The notes under the pieces are model-generated. The model ran no database searches, had not been told where the DNA came from, and worked only from the letters and a program-made list of their open reading frames with translations. A stretch of 64,000 nucleotides of DNA from Epithemia pelagica. Lineage: Eukaryota; Bacillariophyta; Bacillariophyceae; Surirellales; Surirellaceae. This document shows, piece by piece, positions 34,562 to 45,000 of the stretch; the stretch's first letter is position 1; every line of letters begins with the position of its first letter. Made by a program: the position numbers and the translations under genes. The stretch is taken from assembly GCA_946965045.2 (NCBI GenBank), contig OX337241.1, positions 310,001 through 374,000 of the forward strand. The letters run 5' to 3'.

Positions 34562-34970
34562 GGTCTGATCCGGTCAGATCTTGGATCAGACCACTGTATC
34601 AGTTTCAGTGATGAGGACCAATATTGAAACATGAATAACTTTTCGCAAGTCTCTCTAGAAACAGTATAGAAGCGACCCTCTTATTCACTGAAAAAAGAGT
34701 TAACTAGATATAACTTAAGCCTAAACATTGCTCATCAACAAGGTCGTCTGGTCTGCCAATGAAAAAGCTGCCTGGGTTGAAAAAAACGACCTGGGTCGTT
34801 TTTTTACCACCAGACCCAAAGACAACCTACGTAATTAATCCTTATATTTAACTGACCCACAGTTAACTCATTAAATAAGGAACAAGGAGGTCGGTTCAGT
34901 ATTGGCATAAGTGCCAATGTCATGGAGAAATCTTCATTTATAAGAATCAGGATCAGACCCGGTCTGATCC
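34562..34970. promoter_or_regulatory. Palindromic sites between the two divergent transposon genes
   Basis: GGTCTGATCC and its complement GGATCAGACC occur at 34562, 34583, 34950 and 34961, forming one convergent and one divergent pair. Between them is a perfect 12-bp inverted repeat with a 2-base loop at 34780-34805 (AAAAAAACGACC-TG-GGTCGTTTTTTT). The spot is where a shared promoter or a transposase/accessory-protein binding site would be expected. Function is inferred from position only. Confidence 0.45.
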
Positions 34971-35079
34971 TGGTCAGACCAGAATACCAATTACCCAGTA
35001 TGCTTTCTTGGTCATAGTTTGGTTTCGCCAAAAAAACCACCCAGGTACTAAACTCCCCAACGTTCATTCCAAAATTGTT

Positions 35080-36142
35080 ATGACACGCTCCGGTAGGAAC
35101 TCCCTTGGTGAAGGTCCCTTACTCTCTTGGGATTCCAGGACAGCAGACGCTGAGTACCTGGAAGACTTGGTAAAAAATCGTGCCTTTGCAGCAAGCGCTG
35201 CACCAAAGCAAGTGTGGTCTGATCATCCACAGTTCATGAAGTACAAGCTTGAATCATTTCGTACTGCATTGAATAAACTCAAAAAAAATATGGATACCAT
35301 TTGAGAGATGGCCCAAAGGAACAGGACAGTAAGGTGACCAGCAAGGAAAAGAGTTTCAATCCATTGGAAGATGTTGAGGATGATGCAGACGACGACCTTC
35401 CCCCTGGTTCTGGTTTGTTTGGGAAGAAGAAGGCACCAGGTGCACCAGGTAAGTCATGGTACATGATCAAAATTGGCGACTTCTTGGTACCTACCTAATG
35501 TTCTCTCATCTATTGCTCTTTCTCTCTTTCTCTACAGATAAGATTAAGAGTATAGCTATGAATTTGTTACAAGGAAAAGAGAAAAAAAGGTCTGGAGTTG
35601 CCGTTCCAGTTGGTGGTGCTGACCTTGGAGCATTGGAAAACAAGAGAAAGAAGTCAGAAAAGAAGGATATGATGAAAGAATGGACGCCCCCTCATGTGCT
35701 GACCCAGTGGGTGGATCAGAACAAACAAAAGCATGTGGTTGTAGTGATCAACCTGCCCACTGGGGTTGCGCACAGAGATACAACAAATTGCGACATTGAG
35801 GTTGGTGAGTCACAGAAGGAACTGATTGTGAAGATCATTTGGCCTACCAATAGCACAGATGTGGGAGAACTGTTGAAGCAGTTCTCCCAGGAGTGGATGG
35901 AGAAGGATGAAAACATTCGTAAGAAATTGGCTCTAGAAGATGCATTCAATCAATTGAAAGAAAAACAGACTGATTATGTGAGATCCAAGTTTGTCCTCTC
36001 TTTGCCTTTTGCAGTACAGTCAAAGTTTGACTACGAGTTTTTGTTTGACACTATCAATGGATTTCGTGCACTGATGGTATTCCTAGACGAACCGGATGCA
36101 AAATTCGAGGGTGGAATGCGCCACAAAATGGTGGCCCTTTAG
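35080..36142 (+). pseudogene. Harbinger accessory (putative DNA-binding) protein, one-base frame break
   Basis: The start ATG at 35080 gives MTRSGRNSLGEG and a helical region (YLEDLVKNRAFAASAAPKQV, then LESFRTALNKLKK) that could be the trihelix/Myb-like DNA-binding part seen in such partners; this is inference. At the A8 run 35282-35289 the frame shifts. One more A would read on through YGYHLRDGPKEQD to an 89-nt intron (CAG|GTAAGT at 35449, TCTACAG ending 35537). Exon 2 (35538-36142) encodes a long charged region ending GGMRHKMVAL. In this superfamily the accessory protein helps import or target the transposase. Loss of one A may be real decay or a homopolymer error. Confidence 0.6.
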
Positions 36143-36299
36143 ATAGCTGTAAAGTGTTCTTGTGTCGCGGTTGCAAAAACCGGGTGGTGGTGGGGACCGA
36201 TTACACTATATTTTAAGTTACCTATTATTCTGTTGATCGTATTACTAACCTAGCAATAGCTAACATAGTCGGTCTGCCTTTCTATGATGAAGTGGGGCT

Positions 36300-36325
36300 G
36301 ATATTATCAGGTTTACCCCACTCTC
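36300..36325 (-). repeat. Right terminal inverted repeat
   Basis: This reads GATATTATCAGGTTTACCCC and on to CTCTC on the plus strand, the complement of the left end with 2 mismatches in 26. CCG follows at 36326-36328. Confidence 0.85.
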
Positions 36326-36626
36326 CCGCAATATTCGTGACAAACACACGACGTGCGACCATATCGGGACGACTGCGACATTATATACTGCCCGCAATAA
36401 GATGGCATCACGTCCCTATATGGTTATCTTAGCATGGTTCTTTTCGCAAGCCAAAAAGGTCCAGAATGTTTGAGAACATTTACTTAGTATAGTATGATAG
36501 ACCCCTTCCAACAACAACAACAATACACAAGAAAAGTTAGAGGGCATTGACAACCGTTAGCCAAATCAATAGTGTCTTGGCGGTAAAGCTCAATGCAATG
36601 AATTGCTTTTCCCCCACTACATAGTC

Positions 36627-37079
36627 CTAGTAGATTCCAATCTTGTTCCATTGCAAATAAAATGTGGCCGCAAAGGATGTATCGAGGAGGAACTGCAAAA
36701 TGATCAAGGCCCAAACGGCCGATGCTTCACCCCCACGACTGTTGTAGACGGCAAAGTAATTGAAAATCATGGCCCAATTGGTCAAGTGTCCAATCCAGCC
36801 CGTGAAGAAGGGCCTCCAGTTCTGGGCACGATTCTCCGATCGGGCCTTGGCATTGACCGCCTCATGAGTCGCGGCGCACTGATGGATCGAAATGGCCATG
36901 ATAACAAACAAACAAGGCAATGAGCAAGTGGACATTGGTAATACCAACTTGTTGACGAGCAATGAGGACCTTCGATAGGGCTGATCAAGATTGGTACAAT
37001 CAAACGAGGCTGTTTCCATACAGACGGTGATATTTCACATTCGACTCCGCTCGTTCCACAGGCGCCAGAAGTCGTCGTC
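36627..37079 (-). pseudogene. Multi-pass membrane protein, 5' part broken
   Basis: From METASFDCTNLDQPYRRSS (37019) on, a 130-residue frame has three likely helices (CSLPCLFVIMAISI; GHLTNWAMIFNYFAVY; SAVWALIILQFLLDTSFAA). The HLTNW motif recalls FAR-17a/AIG1-like membrane proteins, a weak similarity. The same frame continues upstream past a TGA (near 37037) into DATDADDDFWRLWNERSRM, which reads as the natural N-terminal part. No start codon is found in frame above that. The gene is therefore probably 5'-truncated with a nonsense codon; alternatively translation starts at 37019. It lies about 300 bp from the Harbinger element. Confidence 0.45.
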
Positions 37080-37398
37080 CGCATCCGTCGCGTCATTGTC
37101 TATAAAATCGATTATGGTGCCGATCTACCTAGATGCAGTGTTAGGTTCTTGAATCCACATAGAGAGGACACTCCTAGAACATAGAAAATCCCATGAGATA
37201 GAAAAGATAGCTATACCATAGCAATAGCTATTTGGAGTACTATGGTAGCTACTCCATATTACTCCTAATCTATTTTTACTCCTAGTTTTTAGCGACGTTT
37301 TTTGTGGTTGAGTTTTGGAGGGGACAATGGACGGATCTTCCCGCCGTGTCACCAACACACACTCTAGAAGAAATCAACACAACAAGAAAACTGAAGCA

Positions 37399-37403
<5 letters not shown>

Positions 37404-37429
<26 letters not shown>
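37404..37429. repeat. CT microsatellite
   Basis: An uninterrupted CT run of about 13 units lies in the leader of the YbjN-like gene, 140 bp before its start. Pyrimidine runs of this kind are frequent in gene leaders here. Confidence 0.8.
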
Positions 37430-37431
<2 letters not shown>

Positions 37432-37570
37432 CTCTTTCTGGACTACTGAACCGAACCACTACAGTGCCTCCACAACGAAGCAAACAACCACACTAAGAAC
37501 CAAACGAAACAAGAGATAACAACATCCGAACCATCATCACGACACGTTGTGTCCACCACACACAATAAGG

Positions 37571-39478
37571 ATGAAGGACGATCCAAACCACAACCAGAAT
37601 AACAACAAGACTGTGGAAGTCATTGTTGTGGACGACGACAGTGATAATGGCAGTGACGATGACGACGAGACTCTAACCTCTTCCATCGTGGAGAGAGCGC
37701 TGGAGGAAGTCCAACAAGTCTTTGCGTCGAACCGCAACAAGACGACACGTGTGACTCCTCCTCCTCCTTTGCACGGTGCTGCAGAGACAAAGACGACGAC
37801 AAGGAACCATGCTCACAATCTTGCTCCAGTCTCCGTGTCGTCGTCGTCAGGGAATGACACGAAAGCTGTGAATCCTCCCCTAAACAACCACAAGAAGAAG
37901 ATTACAGGCCTTAGTTCTCCCCCTCCGCTCCAAGGACGACCATGCGTTTTACAAAAAGAAAAACCACCACCAGGGAGCAGGAGTGAATTGGTCACTGGGA
38001 AAGGAGGAGCACGACTCGACGACCCGCCCGTGTCGTCGTCGTCTCGGTTCCAGGAACCAACCGTGCCAGTTCCAACGAATACTTTGGTTCGTAATAGTAG
38101 TCCTGGTACAACCAACAACCCTCCAAGGACGACGACTGCGCTCGCAGCACTCGTAACACCCGAACCAGCCGTTCCACCCACAAACCAACAGCGACCCTTG
38201 TTGGTGTTGACACGAGTTCCTCCCCATCGAGCGACGGAAACAGCTCGGTACCGGCCCACCCATCCTCCTGCGCTCATCTCCAAGCATCCGACAAGCGAAC
38301 CCAGGACCCGAACAACGTCCCCTCCCTCCAAACGAATGCGATTGTCGATATCGTCATCATCATCATCGTCGTCGTCATCGTCATCGTCATCATCATCATC
38401 ATCACTTTCCGGCTCCGCATCCGTACCACCACGTCGACAGGACGACTACGGTAAGAACAAGAACAAGAAGAACCACAACCACCACAACAACAAGGGAGAT
38501 ACCAAACCAGATTCCTCAATCGACCGGCCTCCTTCTCCTCTGGAACAACACCTGCAAGACGATGGTGCATCGTCCTTTGGCCAAAATGAGGAGGATGAGG
38601 ACAGGTTCCAACCCACGACATTGTTTCCCAATACTACGAATACAAGAACCACCACCACCAATCATAATGTTGCAACACGGAGGATTAAGAACGAGACAAG
38701 AAGAAGAAACAGCCACGGTCCCTCCCCATTGCCCGTGGTGTCGCCATCTATTAGTGTTTCACGACGACAACAACAACAACCACGACGTTCCTCCTCTTCC
38801 CCGCTCCAAAAGATGGTGGAAGAGTATTTCCATTTTTCCGACATGGCCTATCTGGTACTGGGCGCTCCCTCTCTGGTCCAGCACTCCTATCAATTGAATG
38901 TGGTGGCGACATGTCGTCCTGGGACCTATCATCGGACCGTGGTCCAAGTCCAGGACGACACGCAACAAATTTCCATCTTGTGTTTTTGTCTTGTCCATGC
39001 CCCCCAAAATCGCTGCACGGCTGTGGCGGAATTATTGATGCGCGTCAATGCCTCTTTGGATCCCTGTCAAGCTCATGTCGACTTTAACAATGGTGAAATT
39101 TGTACCCGATCCACCCTTCAAGTACGCGACACCTTGTCGTGGAGCAAGGATCCCAAGACCAAGGTGGTTCTCCTCCTCTATCTCCAGCAATTGGATTCCT
39201 TGATGCAGACCACCACCAAGGCCATGAATGACTTGGTTCCCTACTTGATTCCCATTCTGTTTGGTGGAGCAGATTCCTCCATGGATGATGGTGGTGGTTC
39301 GTTCCTGCGAGAGACCGTCGTCACTCTGCGACAAATGGCGAAACGGTTTCAAGAAGGACTGCCTCCGGACCAAGACCTTGGCACAACAACAACAACGACG
39401 ACGACGACGAACCCCATTCCCTGTGAAATTCAAATGCCACGCAATCAGAAAGTGGAGGAATATGATATCGAGGTATAG
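37571..39478 (+). CDS. Low-complexity protein with C-terminal YbjN-like domain
   Basis: About 635 residues from ATG 37571 (MKDDPNHNQNNNKTVEV). Residues 1 to about 410 are disordered, with Thr/Pro/Asn/Ser runs and a long Ser stretch encoded by TCA/TCG repeats (38350-38400). Residues about 413-605 form a compact region: QKMVEEYFHFSDMAYLVLG, then beta-rich text (LNVVATCRPGTYHRTVVQVQ, ISILCFCLVHAP), VAELLMRVNA, and VDFNNGEICTRSTLQV, which matches the layout of YbjN/type III chaperone-like folds (strands, then a helix pair, then a Gly-turn strand pair). Known YbjN proteins are bacterial or plastid-associated and poorly understood. No transit peptide is seen. The assignment is by pattern only. Confidence 0.6.
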   Translation: MKDDPNHNQNNNKTVEVIVVDDDSDNGSDDDDETLTSSIVERALEEVQQVFASNRNKTTRVTPPPPLHGAAETKTTTRNHAHNLAPVSVSSSSGNDTKAVNPPLNNHKKKITGLSSPPPLQGRPCVLQKEKPPPGSRSELVTGKGGARLDDPPVSSSSRFQEPTVPVPTNTLVRNSSPGTTNNPPRTTTALAALVTPEPAVPPTNQQRPLLVLTRVPPHRATETARYRPTHPPALISKHPTSEPRTRTTSPPSKRMRLSISSSSSSSSSSSSSSSSSSLSGSASVPPRRQDDYGKNKNKKNHNHHNNKGDTKPDSSIDRPPSPLEQHLQDDGASSFGQNEEDEDRFQPTTLFPNTTNTRTTTTNHNVATRRIKNETRRRNSHGPSPLPVVSPSISVSRRQQQQPRRSSSSPLQKMVEEYFHFSDMAYLVLGAPSLVQHSYQLNVVATCRPGTYHRTVVQVQDDTQQISILCFCLVHAPQNRCTAVAELLMRVNASLDPCQAHVDFNNGEICTRSTLQVRDTLSWSKDPKTKVVLLLYLQQLDSLMQTTTKAMNDLVPYLIPILFGGADSSMDDGGGSFLRETVVTLRQMAKRFQEGLPPDQDLGTTTTTTTTTNPIPCEIQMPRNQKVEEYDIEV

Positions 39479-39816
39479 TGCGTCTGGACATGGAAGCACC
39501 AACACGGCAGTTTATAGCGTGGTTCCCCACAAAATTGCTTTGTGGGTGGAGAATTACCCACAGCAGGTGGTATCAAGGGACAGCGCACACCAGTTTGGCC
39601 AATCAGCGTTCCTGTTATAGTTTTCTGTATTGTATAGTGCTTTGGACGAACATACATGAGCCTTTTTTTCAGGTTTCAGAGTCCTCGTGTCCTTTTTCTC
39701 CGACGATTTTACATTGGACCGGCGTTCGATTGATGCAATACTGGCCATTGTTGTAACCAATCAAGGTACAACAACTACTAGAACGTTACTCTGTCGATAC
39801 GACAAAGAATTGTATA

Positions 39817-39985
39817 CCTAATACGATCGCAGCAGCATGGGACGCCTCGTTCTCCCACTAAATATTACGTTACGTTATGACATATAGCCCCCAATGATAT
39901 CAGCGGATATACAGGAGCTCAAATGCTCGATCGATGGGCGGAAACGTGTCCACCGTATATTATAGAAAGCTCAAAGACAAAACGA
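39817..39985 (+). repeat. Direct repeat upstream of the duplicated unknown gene
   Basis: This shares AATACGATC-CAGCAG-ATGGGA, CCTCGTTCT-type, and GGCGGAAA-TGT-CACCGTATAT blocks with 40873-40985, in the same order and orientation. The pair flanks the gene at 40284. Both copies end in a TATA-like CCGTATAT, so they may be related promoters or the ends of a segment that inserted here. Confidence 0.5.
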
Positions 39986-40283
39986 ACGAAACATTTCCCC
40001 CAAAAATTTCACTTCATGTGCTATGCGGCGGAGCATCGCGTGGAGTAGCATCGCTTGGACAAGGAATCAAGTCATTCTAGTTGGCAAAAGCTCACAATAG
40101 AAGACAGTTGTCCAAAGCAACTCGTGTTGTCTTCAGCCTACTCCTACAACGCACAGCCAACTTCTGGCACAAATAGCTTGCGCACCTCGGTTGCCTCAAG
40201 TTGCCTCCTCATTGAGTTGGCCCACACTTTTCCGGTCGTTTCATTCGGTTGTTGCTTCAACGGCTGACAAGCCAGATTGGACA

Positions 40284-40856
40284 ATGTCATTTTCCTCCCC
40301 ATGCGACTCGAGAAAGTTTCCCTTGTCAACTGGAGACAATAAGGTGTATCTCAGCACCCTTATCGACGACGAGAAGGTTGTCGAACACGTTTTGAGCCTT
40401 GCCAAGAACGAATATGACCCCCCTCTTGTCTTTGGATGGAATGACGCTGGCTTGCAGGAATTTTGGGGCAAGGCCGCTGCTTATGGTGCTACTATGGGCG
40501 CCCTGCTGCCTCCAAATTCCATAAATGGGGGCGTTGCGATTCCTGCCCATGGCGGGATGGTTGCCGTGGGCAAAGACCTTGACAATCTCAAGATTTGGAT
40601 TCTCGATTTCGTCCGCCTACAGGAGAACCCTCCTCCTGCGGTCTGTGGAGTCACGACAGGGTTGGCCTGTTCGCAACAACAGTTCGGCTTAATGTGTGTT
40701 CGTCTTGCGCAGATGATTATCCATCCATGGTTTGCGGCTGTCATAGGCCATGGCCCGCCGATCACTCAACCTTTGGTGAGTATTTGGCTTCCTCGTCCGC
40801 GTGTTGCCAGTGGACAATGCGATCAAATTCCTATGGGAACCGCATTGATTCACTAA
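40284..40856 (+). CDS. Unknown protein, copy 1 of a duplicated pair
   Basis: 190 residues from ATG 40284 (MSFSSPCDSRKFP). The frame is open upstream to 40101 without an ATG, so an upstream exon is possible. Conserved-looking blocks are VYLSTLIDDEKVVEHVL, PPLVFGWNDAGLQEFWGKAA, LLPPNSINGGVAIPAHGG and HPWFAAVIGHG. I do not recognise the family. No signal peptide or clear membrane helix is seen. The second copy at 52285-52857 (minus) shares about nine in ten residues, and the sequences diverge soon after the stop (after GGGATC). Most differences between copies change single residues without breaking the frame, so both were probably functional for some time. Confidence 0.55.
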   Translation: MSFSSPCDSRKFPLSTGDNKVYLSTLIDDEKVVEHVLSLAKNEYDPPLVFGWNDAGLQEFWGKAAAYGATMGALLPPNSINGGVAIPAHGGMVAVGKDLDNLKIWILDFVRLQENPPPAVCGVTTGLACSQQQFGLMCVRLAQMIIHPWFAAVIGHGPPITQPLVSIWLPRPRVASGQCDQIPMGTALIH

Positions 40857-40872
40857 GTTCAAGTAAATGGGA

Positions 40873-40985
40873 TCTAATACGATCACAGCAGGATGGGATG
40901 CCTCCTTCTAATTAAACATTATAACATATATTTTACTCGCAATGGCGGATAGGCGGAAAATGTTCACCGTATATAAAGCTCCAAG
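40873..40985 (+). repeat. Direct repeat downstream of the duplicated unknown gene
   Basis: This is the partner of 39817-39985. It carries AATACGATCACAGCAGGATG and GGCGGAAAATGTTCACCGTA, with a TATATAAAG just before the end. Confidence 0.5.
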
Positions 40986-41340
40986 ACACCGCGAGTTGCG
41001 CCACATACAGCAGGGACATGCGAAAGGAAACCGATTACGACTCTTGCCTTGGTCTGTTGCTCTGTCGAAAAGAAGAAAACAAGTCGACCAAAAACCAAAT
41101 GGCAGTTGTCGGCAGATTTATGAATTATGAAAATAGACACAAAAAAGGTGTCATGAATTGAAGCAAATGGGGAAACAATGGAAAGAGGAAGACGAGCTTG
41201 TAGATAGAATGTTCGAACAAGGCTCTCGGTTCCCTCGGGGCACCAAGAAAGGAGAATGATGAATTGTGTATGCTCTTTGAGCAATTATTATGAAAGTATG
41301 AACGTTGTAATCTTGACCAGACTTGTCGCTGGTTGTTCGT

Positions 41341-42040
41341 TTGGACAGTGAGCAATAATTAGGAAAGTATAAACGTTGTGCGCGCAGCGTGCGCAACAAG
41401 TTGGATAGGTGGGAAAGATGATGTCTTTTCCCTACGTGGTGTTGGACAACCATGTTTGGGTGGTGTTGGTTATGAAAGTATGAACGTTGTAATCTGGATC
41501 AGACAGAACTTGTCGTTGGCTGTGAGTTTGGACAGTGAGAGAGATTATGAATGTATGAACGTTGTATTACACGCAGCGTGCGCAACATGTTGGACAGAGG
41601 TGGGAAAGATGATGTCTTTCTTTCCCTACGTGGTGTTGGACAACCATGTTGGGGTGGTGTTGGTTCTACCCAAAATCTCGACCAGACTTGTCGCTGGTTG
41701 TTCGTTTGGACAGTGAGCAATAATTAGGAAAGTATAAACGTTGTGCGCGCAGCGTGCGCAACAAGTTGGATAGGTGGGAAAGATGATGTCTTTTCCCTAC
41801 GTGGTGTTGGACAACCATGTTTGGGTGGTGTTGGTTATGAAAGTATGAACGTTGTAATCTGGATCAGACAGAACTTGTCGTTGGCTGTGAGTTTGGACAG
41901 TGAGAGAGATTATGAATGTATGAACGTTGTATTACACGCAGCGTGCGCAACATGTTGGACAGAGGTGGGAAAGATGATGTCTTTCTTTCCCTACGTGGTG
42001 TTGGACAACCATGTTGGGGTGGTGTTGGTTCTACCCAAAA
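41341..42040. repeat. 365-bp tandem repeat reaching into the ankyrin gene
   Basis: Two nearly identical units (41341-41705 and 41706-42040, the second cut short). Each unit contains two related half-units of about 185 bp marked by CGCAGCGTGCGCAACA and GGGAAAGATGATGTCTTT. The second unit includes the last 16 codons and the stop of the ankyrin-repeat gene (41991) and diverges at CTACCCAAAA (42040), where the gene body begins. The array therefore amplified the gene's 3' end. Confidence 0.85.
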
Positions 42041-45000
42041 GGGCCATGGGATTGGCTCGCAACAGCATAAACGTCATGGATGTCGTGTTGTTGTTCTTGG
42101 AGGATTGTGCTATTTGCAAACAGGGAACCAAGCCCGTGACTGGATCGGCCAGTTCCAAACTTTCCGGAAAGGATTGGACCAGTCTGTGAATAACCACCCA
42201 AAGTGCGACACACTCTTGTTGTTGGTCGTCACCGTCGTTGGTTTGCAGTGTGAATGCCTCGTCGTCGGGTCCAGGATGAAACGATGGAAGACTATCCAGG
42301 AGACAATGCAAGGGCAGTCGTCCTTGTCCATCGCGAACACGACTGGCATCGGGATACAATCGAAGCAAGGTTTGAATCCATTGGACCCAAATCTCATTGT
42401 TGGGTTCCATCCTGGCGGTAGTAGTAGTTGTTGCGTAGCCGTCCCTGGCGCCACGATCAAGTGGAGGAGGAGAAATCGAAGCAAGAATTGTCACGGCATG
42501 ATGCAAGGGCAATTGGCCATACGCGTCGCGCAACCGAACTTGCTCTGGAAATTTCCACAACAGATAGTCCATGAGAAACCATGGAAGGGTGGTGCTGGTG
42601 CTGTCATTGGTTGGATTGTTTCGAGTAGTACTAGCATTTCTCTGGTCATTGTCCGAACCGAAGCACAGAGATTGGTGAATCCAGGTGGGCGTGCAAAGTT
42701 GGGAAACGGTATGTAGAATAGTACTCGTGTCATTCAAGGTGGTCGACAGCAGCGCTTGGGGAGTCCTTGTTGTTGTTTGGTGGGTCCTTTCATGCCACAA
42801 ACGTGTTGCATTCAAGAGGAGTACCATGCGTGGAAACACTTGACATTCCATGTGATAGGAATGATCATTGGACTCTTGCATTTTTTGCACTGCCTGACAC
42901 CACAGGGATTCCGACAAGGACATTTTGGTGGAAGAAAACAGGGACGACGGGAATAACGACGACGACGACAACGACTCGTCAGTGTCTTCAATCGCCATGG
43001 ACTCCCTATCATTATTATTATTTTGGTTCATGCCTTCTCCAGTTTCTTGTTCGAAAGCAAAGAATCGTTGTGCTTCCGCCCGTAATCGACGTGTCGTGGG
43101 GGATAATTCCGATTCTCCACTCAGAGAGCCTCCAGGACGAGTTGTTGTGGTTGTCCTTGTTCCGCCCCATGGTGGTGGAAAAAGAGGATACAATCCAGAA
43201 GGACCGTCGCCACCCCCTGTGGTGGTGGTGGGGATTGTTGATGTAGGAACGTACGCATTGCTGAATGGTGGGGAATGATACTGACGACAATACCCATTCG
43301 TACGTTCCACGTAGCTGTGGCAGACCAACTCCAAGGCTGTTTGTCCGGCAAGATTGGATCCACCCAAAACAACCAGCCCCGTTGGAAGAGTGGACCGCAG
43401 TGACAATGGAGGAGGAGAACCATGGGTGCCAAAGAACCCTGACGAGTGGTTGTCCTCCTCGAAAGAAAAGGCCAACAAGGTTTGTTCCACCACAATTTGA
43501 AAGAGGGACAAGGGCAAGGCCGGTAAACAACATGCCACATGAAGTGGCAAGTCTCCCTGATAATTGGCCTGTCGATACAAGGACTGCTGCTGCATGCCAA
43601 AAGGAGCTTGTAACATGGATTTCAAAAACCTCAACGGTGCCGACAAGGGTTCCATCATGCCTCCTGATAACGAATTCTTGTCGTGTTTATTGTTGGAATG
43701 CGTCGTCGAAGTCGTCTTTTGCTTGCCATGGTTGCTCCCATTCCCACGACGACTGGCACCAATAGCGCTAGCACCACCCAATCGTCGAAGAGCAATGTGC
43801 AAGGTATTGCATCCCGTCGTCACGGCGGTATCCCACCACGAACAATTGTTGGTAGTGGTAACCGCTTCCAAGTGATGTAGTGTTTGGATGCACTCCCATA
43901 AGAGACGATCCACCAAAGAGGAAGAAATGGATTGCCTATTCTCCTGTAGCAATGTTCTTGTCATGGTATCTTCTTCTTCTTCCTCCTCCACACACGACGA
44001 GAACATGGCTGGATCCATACGGGACAGGAACCGGATCCAGGGACGGTCCATACAAGGAGTGTGGTGGTCGTCGTCTTTGGGATCATTCTGGTTTGTGGAA
44101 CACTCCGAGAACGACCCCTCACCATCATAATGGTTGTGAAGGTGCATTCCCCTCTTGCGGCTACTGTTGCTCCTTTGTGGGCGCGGGTGTGCGTATTGTT
44201 GCGTTTGTTGAAGTTGTTGCAACAAGTCGGACAAGATGGATAGTCTAATAGTAGAGGATAATGCCCCCTCGTGCTGGTATGGACTGGAGAATGGGTGGAA
44301 CCAGAGGACTTGCTCCTGAAGCACGGTCCACCCCCGAGCGACCATGGCCTCGACTGTGATTGTTTTGGAATCCTCAAGACGGTTCGCAAAAATCCTACGG
44401 GACGTCCCCGAATCCTGTCGACTGGTACTTGGAGTACTTTTTCTCCTACTCGTAGGAGCGGGTGGTGGTTTCTTGTCGGGTGTAATAATAATGACCCCGG
44501 AGGATGCTTGGTAGGGAGGAGGACTCTGTGTGTGACGGTGCTGCTGTTTCTTGCGGAAGGGTGTGATATCTGGTCGAGCAGGAGGAAGAGGAGAATGGTA
44601 GTACTCGGAGACAGGGTGATGATAATGATGAGGAGGATTGTGCCGGGGCGACCCAGAAGAAGAAGAAGAAGAAGAAGAAGAAGAAGAAGAAGAAGAAGAA
44701 GAAGAAGAAGAAGAAGAAGAAGAAGAAGAAGAAGAAGAAGAAGAAGAAGAAGAAGAAGAAGAAGAAGAAGAAGAAGAAGAAGAAGAAGAAGAAGAAGAAG
44801 AACGAAACGAATGGGAAACCGTTTGTGGTGATGGTGGTGGTAGCACATTCAGGTCTTGCATGGTCACATTGTCGTCGTCTCGTGCTTGTGCGAGGTTCAG
44901 CAGCAGAGGATTGGGCTGCGAGAGTTGTCTGGTTGTTGTTGTTGTTGTTCTTGTTCTTGTGGTTGGGAGAATGCGTCTCCGCACTGGTGGTCGTGCGTGG

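Larger units (their letters stand above)
33235..36325. mobile_element. PIF/Harbinger-like DNA transposon with TIRs and target duplication
   Basis: Inverted ends are seen at 33235-33260 and 36300-36325: GAG(T/A)GTGGGGTAAACCTGAT and on, with 2 mismatches in 26 bases. A 3-bp direct repeat, CCG, flanks both sides (33232-33234 and 36326-36328), as expected for this superfamily. Inside are two divergent genes: a DDE transposase on the minus strand and an accessory protein gene on the plus strand, the usual two-gene layout. Element length is 3091 bp. The accessory gene has a one-base frame break, so autonomy as written is doubtful. Confidence 0.85.
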
